A DNA stretch of 9,096 nt, from contig DAOWDM010000237.1 of assembly GCA_030639035.1 (NCBI GenBank), positions 1 to 9,096 of the forward strand, in the 5' to 3' direction. The stretch is from Alphaproteobacteria bacterium (GTDB lineage: Bacteria; Pseudomonadota; Alphaproteobacteria; DAOWDM01). The notes below the pieces were generated by a model that saw only the letters and a program-made list of their open reading frames with translations, ran no database searches and had not been told where the DNA came from. The position numbers and the translations under genes were made by a program. This document shows, in pieces, positions 6,661 to 9,096 of this stretch (positions are counted from its first letter, which is position 1; the number at the start of each line of letters is the position of its first letter).

Positions 6661-6689
6661 ATTCTCTCAAACTATGGTTGTTTTTTCAA
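6661..6689 (-). promoter_or_regulatory. Candidate promoter for the response regulator/STAS operon
   Basis: On the minus strand TTGAAA (6684-6689, five of six consensus positions) is followed after 17 bases by GAGAAT (6661-6666, four of six). The predicted transcript start near 6654 leaves about 31 leader bases. The -10 box is weak. The upstream htpG terminator makes a separate promoter necessary unless there is read-through. Confidence 0.35.
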
Positions 6690-6745
6690 TATAAACTTTA
6701 TGATTGTTTTATGATATAATTTGGATAGATGAAAGATTGGGGCAT

Positions 6746-6774
6746 AAAAAATGGGGAGTATAACCGCCTCCCCA
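6746..6774 (-). terminator. Rho-independent terminator of htpG
   Basis: On the minus strand a 7-bp stem, TGGGGAG pairing with CTCCCCA (6768-6774 with 6752-6758), encloses a 9-base loop and is followed at once by six T residues (6751-6746). It starts 22 bases after the htpG stop. In the plus direction the stem is followed only by an interrupted T run, so it acts mainly on htpG. Confidence 0.9.
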
Positions 6775-6795
6775 CCTTGTTTTAAGAACAAACCA

Positions 6796-8694
6796 TTACG
6801 CAGTAATTTTTTCCATTATTTTTGTAATGCGATGAGCAAAAGCTATTGGATCTGGAATTTGCTCGCCTTCTATAATCCGTGCTTGGTCAAGCAAAAGCAT
6901 TGCTGAGTCTGCAAATTCAAGCTTATCTTCACTGGATTCTTTTCCTTGTGAGACTGCTTTTGTTTTTTCTGCCAAATAGCGGACAAGCGTATGTTTCGGA
7001 TTTATTTCTAATATACGGCTTCCTGCTTCTGTTTGAAGTTTATGTTTACGCATTAAACGTTCAAGGTGAAGACTTGCTTCTCCATCAGCACTTACCAAAC
7101 ATACAGGGCTTTCTGTAAGCCTGTCAGAAACTTTAATGTCTTTTATCTGAGAACCAAGAACATCTTTTAATCTTAAAATAAGAGCGTCCATATCATCTTT
7201 TGGAGCAGCTTTCTTTTCTTTCTTTTCTTCTTTGTTTTCAGATGTTTTGATTTTACTTAAATCTGAACTTGATAGCGTTGCAGACTTAATTGGCTTGTCT
7301 TTATAAGCAGGAAGAGCTTGAGGCCAGAACTCATCAATTGGATCTGTTAAAAGCAATACTTCAATGCCTTTTGCAGCAAAGCCTTCCAATTGAGGGTTAT
7401 TTTTAAGGTTTTTAACATCATCACCTGTCAGATAATAAATTGCTTCCTGCCCCTCTTTCATGTTTTCTACATAGTCGGAAAGGCTGATTAATTCATTTTT
7501 AGATGTAGTGTGAAAACGGCATAGTTCTGCTATATCATCACGACGGTCAAAGTCTTCATAAATTCCTTCTTTTACAACAGCTCCAAAGCTTTTCCAGAAT
7601 TTTGCATACTCTTCTTTGTTTTCTGATTTCTTTTTAAGCTCAGAAAGAACTCGACGAACAAGTCCAGTCTTAATTTTTGCCAAAACAGGATTATGCTGTA
7701 GAAACTCACGGCTAATATTCAAAGGAACATCAGAAGAATCAACAATTCCGTTAACAAAACGCAAATAGGCAGGCATCATAACGGAGCAGTCATCTGTAAC
7801 AAAAACTCGGTTTACGTAAAGTTTTAGATGAGGCTTCCTATCTGGCTGAAACAAGTCAAAAGGCTGTTCAGTCGGGATAAAAAGCAATCCTGTGTATTCG
7901 ATAGCTCCTTCTGCTTTGTAATGCAGAGTTAGCCATGGCTCATCAAAAGAATGAGAAACATGGTGATAAAATTCTTTGTATTGGTCGACTGTAATCTCGG
8001 CTTTATTTCTCGTCCATAAAGCTGAAGCTGTATTTATAGTTTCTTCTTTTTTATCCTCATCTTTGCCCTGAACAAGCACAATAGGCAAAGCAATATGGTC
8101 AGAATGAGTCCTAACTATTTGACGCAATACTGTTGGATTAGTAAATTTATCCTGTTCTTCTTTCAGGAAAAGCTTGATTCTAGTGCCTCTGCCGATATTT
8201 TCAGCTTCTGATACAGAGAATTCCCCTTCACCTGTAGAAGTCCATTTCCAACCCTGTTTTTCACCTGCTTTTCTTGTAAGCACTTCAACTTTTTCAGAAA
8301 CCATAAAAGCAGAATAAAAGCCGACTCCAAACTGCCCGATGAGTGAAAAATCTTTGTCATCATCGCTTGTAATTCTGTTTATAAATTCTTCAGAACCAGA
8401 TTTTGCAATTGTTCCAAGGTTTTCTATAAGGTCGTCTTTGTTCATTCCAACGCCGTTGTCGGCTATAATTAAAGTTCTTTCTTCTTTGTTAGGAATAATC
8501 CAAATAGCATATTTACCGCTGTCTTCTGCCAAATCTGGTTTGGTAAGCGACATATAACGCAGTTTATCACACGCATCAGAACTGTTTGAAATCAGCTCTC
8601 GCAGGAAAATTTCTTTTTCTGAATAAAAAGAATGGACAACAATATCAAGAAGCTTTGCAACTTCTGCTTTAAACTGTATTTTTTGTTCAGTCAT
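6796..8694 (-). CDS. htpG: Molecular chaperone HtpG (bacterial Hsp90)
   Basis: HtpG is a cytoplasmic, ATP-driven homodimeric chaperone that remodels client proteins, often with DnaK. The 632 residues match the usual length. N-terminal GHKL ATPase: YSEKEIFLRELISNSSDACDK with catalytic Glu33 and magnesium-binding Asn37, DNGVGM (79-84, Asp79) and the lid-end motif GQFGVGFYSAFM (120-131). The middle domain includes the NREFLQ-like segment (NISREFLQHN) that carries the conserved catalytic-loop arginine, and the C-terminal dimerisation domain is intact. A Lys/Glu-rich linker (KEEKKEKK, about residue 490-500) precedes the C-terminal domain and appears as a purine-rich tract near 7211-7235. The ATG at 8694 is the natural family start (MTEQ); GGAG lies 13 bases upstream, slightly far. 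A sigma32-like promoter precedes the gene and a terminator follows it, so it is monocistronic. Confidence 0.98.
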   Translation of the reverse strand: MTEQKIQFKAEVAKLLDIVVHSFYSEKEIFLRELISNSSDACDKLRYMSLTKPDLAEDSGKYAIWIIPNKEERTLIIADNGVGMNKDDLIENLGTIAKSGSEEFINRITSDDDKDFSLIGQFGVGFYSAFMVSEKVEVLTRKAGEKQGWKWTSTGEGEFSVSEAENIGRGTRIKLFLKEEQDKFTNPTVLRQIVRTHSDHIALPIVLVQGKDEDKKEETINTASALWTRNKAEITVDQYKEFYHHVSHSFDEPWLTLHYKAEGAIEYTGLLFIPTEQPFDLFQPDRKPHLKLYVNRVFVTDDCSVMMPAYLRFVNGIVDSSDVPLNISREFLQHNPVLAKIKTGLVRRVLSELKKKSENKEEYAKFWKSFGAVVKEGIYEDFDRRDDIAELCRFHTTSKNELISLSDYVENMKEGQEAIYYLTGDDVKNLKNNPQLEGFAAKGIEVLLLTDPIDEFWPQALPAYKDKPIKSATLSSSDLSKIKTSENKEEKKEKKAAPKDDMDALILRLKDVLGSQIKDIKVSDRLTESPVCLVSADGEASLHLERLMRKHKLQTEAGSRILEINPKHTLVRYLAEKTKAVSQGKESSEDKLEFADSAMLLLDQARIIEGEQIPDPIAFAHRITKIMEKITA

Positions 8695-8728
8695 GGTTTT
8701 TAATTATCTCCATAAAAAGTTATGTTTT

Positions 8729-8757
8729 ATATGGTGGTCTTTTAGGATTTATGCAAG
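8729..8757 (-). promoter_or_regulatory. Candidate heat-shock (RpoH/sigma32) promoter of htpG
   Basis: On the minus strand CTTGCA (8752-8757) is followed after 15 bases by CACCATAT (8729-8736). The sigma32 consensus is CTTGAA and CCCCATNT, so there is one mismatch in each box, with accepted spacing. The predicted start near 8722 lies about 28 bases before the ATG. htpG is a classical RpoH target in proteobacteria, which supports the reading; it remains a sequence inference. Confidence 0.65.
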
Positions 8758-8791
8758 AGCTAAGTCTTAAAAAAGTTTTCTACTGGACTCT

Positions 8792-8819
8792 TTGGCAAAA
8801 TACATAAAAAATATATACT
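8792..8819 (+). promoter_or_regulatory. Sigma70-type promoter of the DUF4140/DUF4139 gene
   Basis: TTGGCA (8792-8797) and TATACT (8814-8819) are separated by 16 bases and each matches five of six consensus positions. The predicted start near 8826 gives a leader of about 20 bases that still contains the AGGAG binding site (8834-8838), nine bases before the ATG. Confidence 0.65.
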
Positions 8820-8847
8820 TAAATATCTGTTTTAGGAGTCTGTTTCC

Positions 8848-9096
8848 ATGCAAATTATATTCTTTTTTTCTGTGATAGTAGCTTTTTTATGCCCTTGCTC
8901 TGCTAATGCTAAAGACATTACAGCTTCCAGCAAAATAGACACTGTAACAGTATTTTCAAACATGGCTCTTGTAGCTCGTACTGCAAAACTGGAAATTCCA
9001 TCAGGAAACCATAAGATTGTTTTTAATAATCTGCCTGCCAAGCTAGATAAAAACTCGTTGAGAGTAAAAGGAAACGGCTCTGTAATCATAGGTTCG
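8848..9096 (+). CDS. Secreted DUF4140/DUF4139 (mucoidy inhibitor MuiA-like) protein, N-terminal part
   Basis: Only the first 83 codons lie in the window; the gene runs off the right edge. The start MQIIFFFSVIVAFLCPCSANA is a signal peptide with a probable signal peptidase I site after Ala-Asn-Ala (residue 21), so the protein is exported to the periplasm or envelope. The mature part begins SKIDTVTVFSNMALVART, then LEIPSGNHKIVFNNLPAKLD and SLRVKGNGSVIIGS. This is the typical opening of DUF4140, the N-terminal domain of DUF4139/MuiA-family proteins. The biochemical function of the family is not established; the name comes from a mucoidy phenotype. It is transcribed divergently from htpG from its own promoter, and AGGAG at 8834-8838 fixes the ATG. 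The cysteines at 15 and 17 do not form a lipobox. Confidence 0.78.
   Translation, partial: MQIIFFFSVIVAFLCPCSANAKDITASSKIDTVTVFSNMALVARTAKLEIPSGNHKIVFNNLPAKLDKNSLRVKGNGSVIIGS

Noticed and set aside
6597..6795. Small plus-strand frame and intergenic DNA between the response regulator and htpG as a hidden gene
   Set aside because: The only plus-strand frame here starts inside the response regulator gene, has no binding site and ends near 6719. Apart from the terminator and candidate promoter elements I see no coding signal.
8890..8901. Possible lipobox at Cys15/Cys17 of the DUF4140 protein
   Set aside because: The residues before the cysteines (AFL and LCP) do not fit the lipobox pattern, while SANA gives a good signal peptidase I site.
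8832..9089. Minus-strand open frame opposite the DUF4140 gene
   Set aside because: The plus frame has a signal peptide, a strong binding site, a promoter and a clear DUF4140 start; the minus frame covers those elements and has none of its own.

Overview
The window is AT-rich and gene-dense, and it looks chromosomal rather than mobile. It fits a low-GC alphaproteobacterium. The strongest pointer is a mitofilin/Mic60-like membrane protein directly followed by an alphaproteobacterial-type HemY (two membrane segments, TPR-rich body, C-terminal four-cysteine zinc ribbon), facing away from tsaD-gpsA. A GAPDH gene argues against a typical Rickettsiales genome, which usually lacks glycolysis. A host-associated or uncultured low-GC lineage is possible, but the sequence alone does not settle the taxon.

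Layout. On the minus strand, 1-2507 carries tsaD, then gpsA (2 bp apart), then the 5' part of a GAPDH gene (gap) with its own candidate promoter. From a divergent intergenic region (2508-2643) a plus-strand operon runs to 5374: Mic60-like protein, HemY-like protein (5 bp apart), and a small unrecognised acidic protein. It meets tail-to-tail a minus-strand pair (5389-6623): a response regulator with an RsbW/SpoIIAB-type ATPase domain, overlapping by 4 bp a SpoIIAA-type STAS protein. Upstream of that pair on the same strand is htpG (6796-8694), with a clear Rho-independent terminator and a good sigma32-like promoter. Divergent from htpG, a secreted DUF4140/DUF4139 (MuiA-like) protein begins and runs off the right edge, behind a good sigma70-type promoter.

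Function. tsaD (tRNA t6A), gpsA (phospholipid precursor), gap (glycolysis) and htpG (Hsp90 chaperone) are housekeeping. The Mic60/HemY pair is an inner-membrane module usually found beside heme-biosynthesis genes; hemC and hemD are absent from the position where they are normally found. The REC-ATPase/STAS pair looks like a partner-switching signalling module without a phosphatase domain and without a target in the window. I see no transposase, integrase, CRISPR array, tRNA or rRNA, and no wholly new system. The items most worth a second look are the heme-gene-less Mic60/HemY locus, the partner-switch pair and the unrecognised 102-residue protein.
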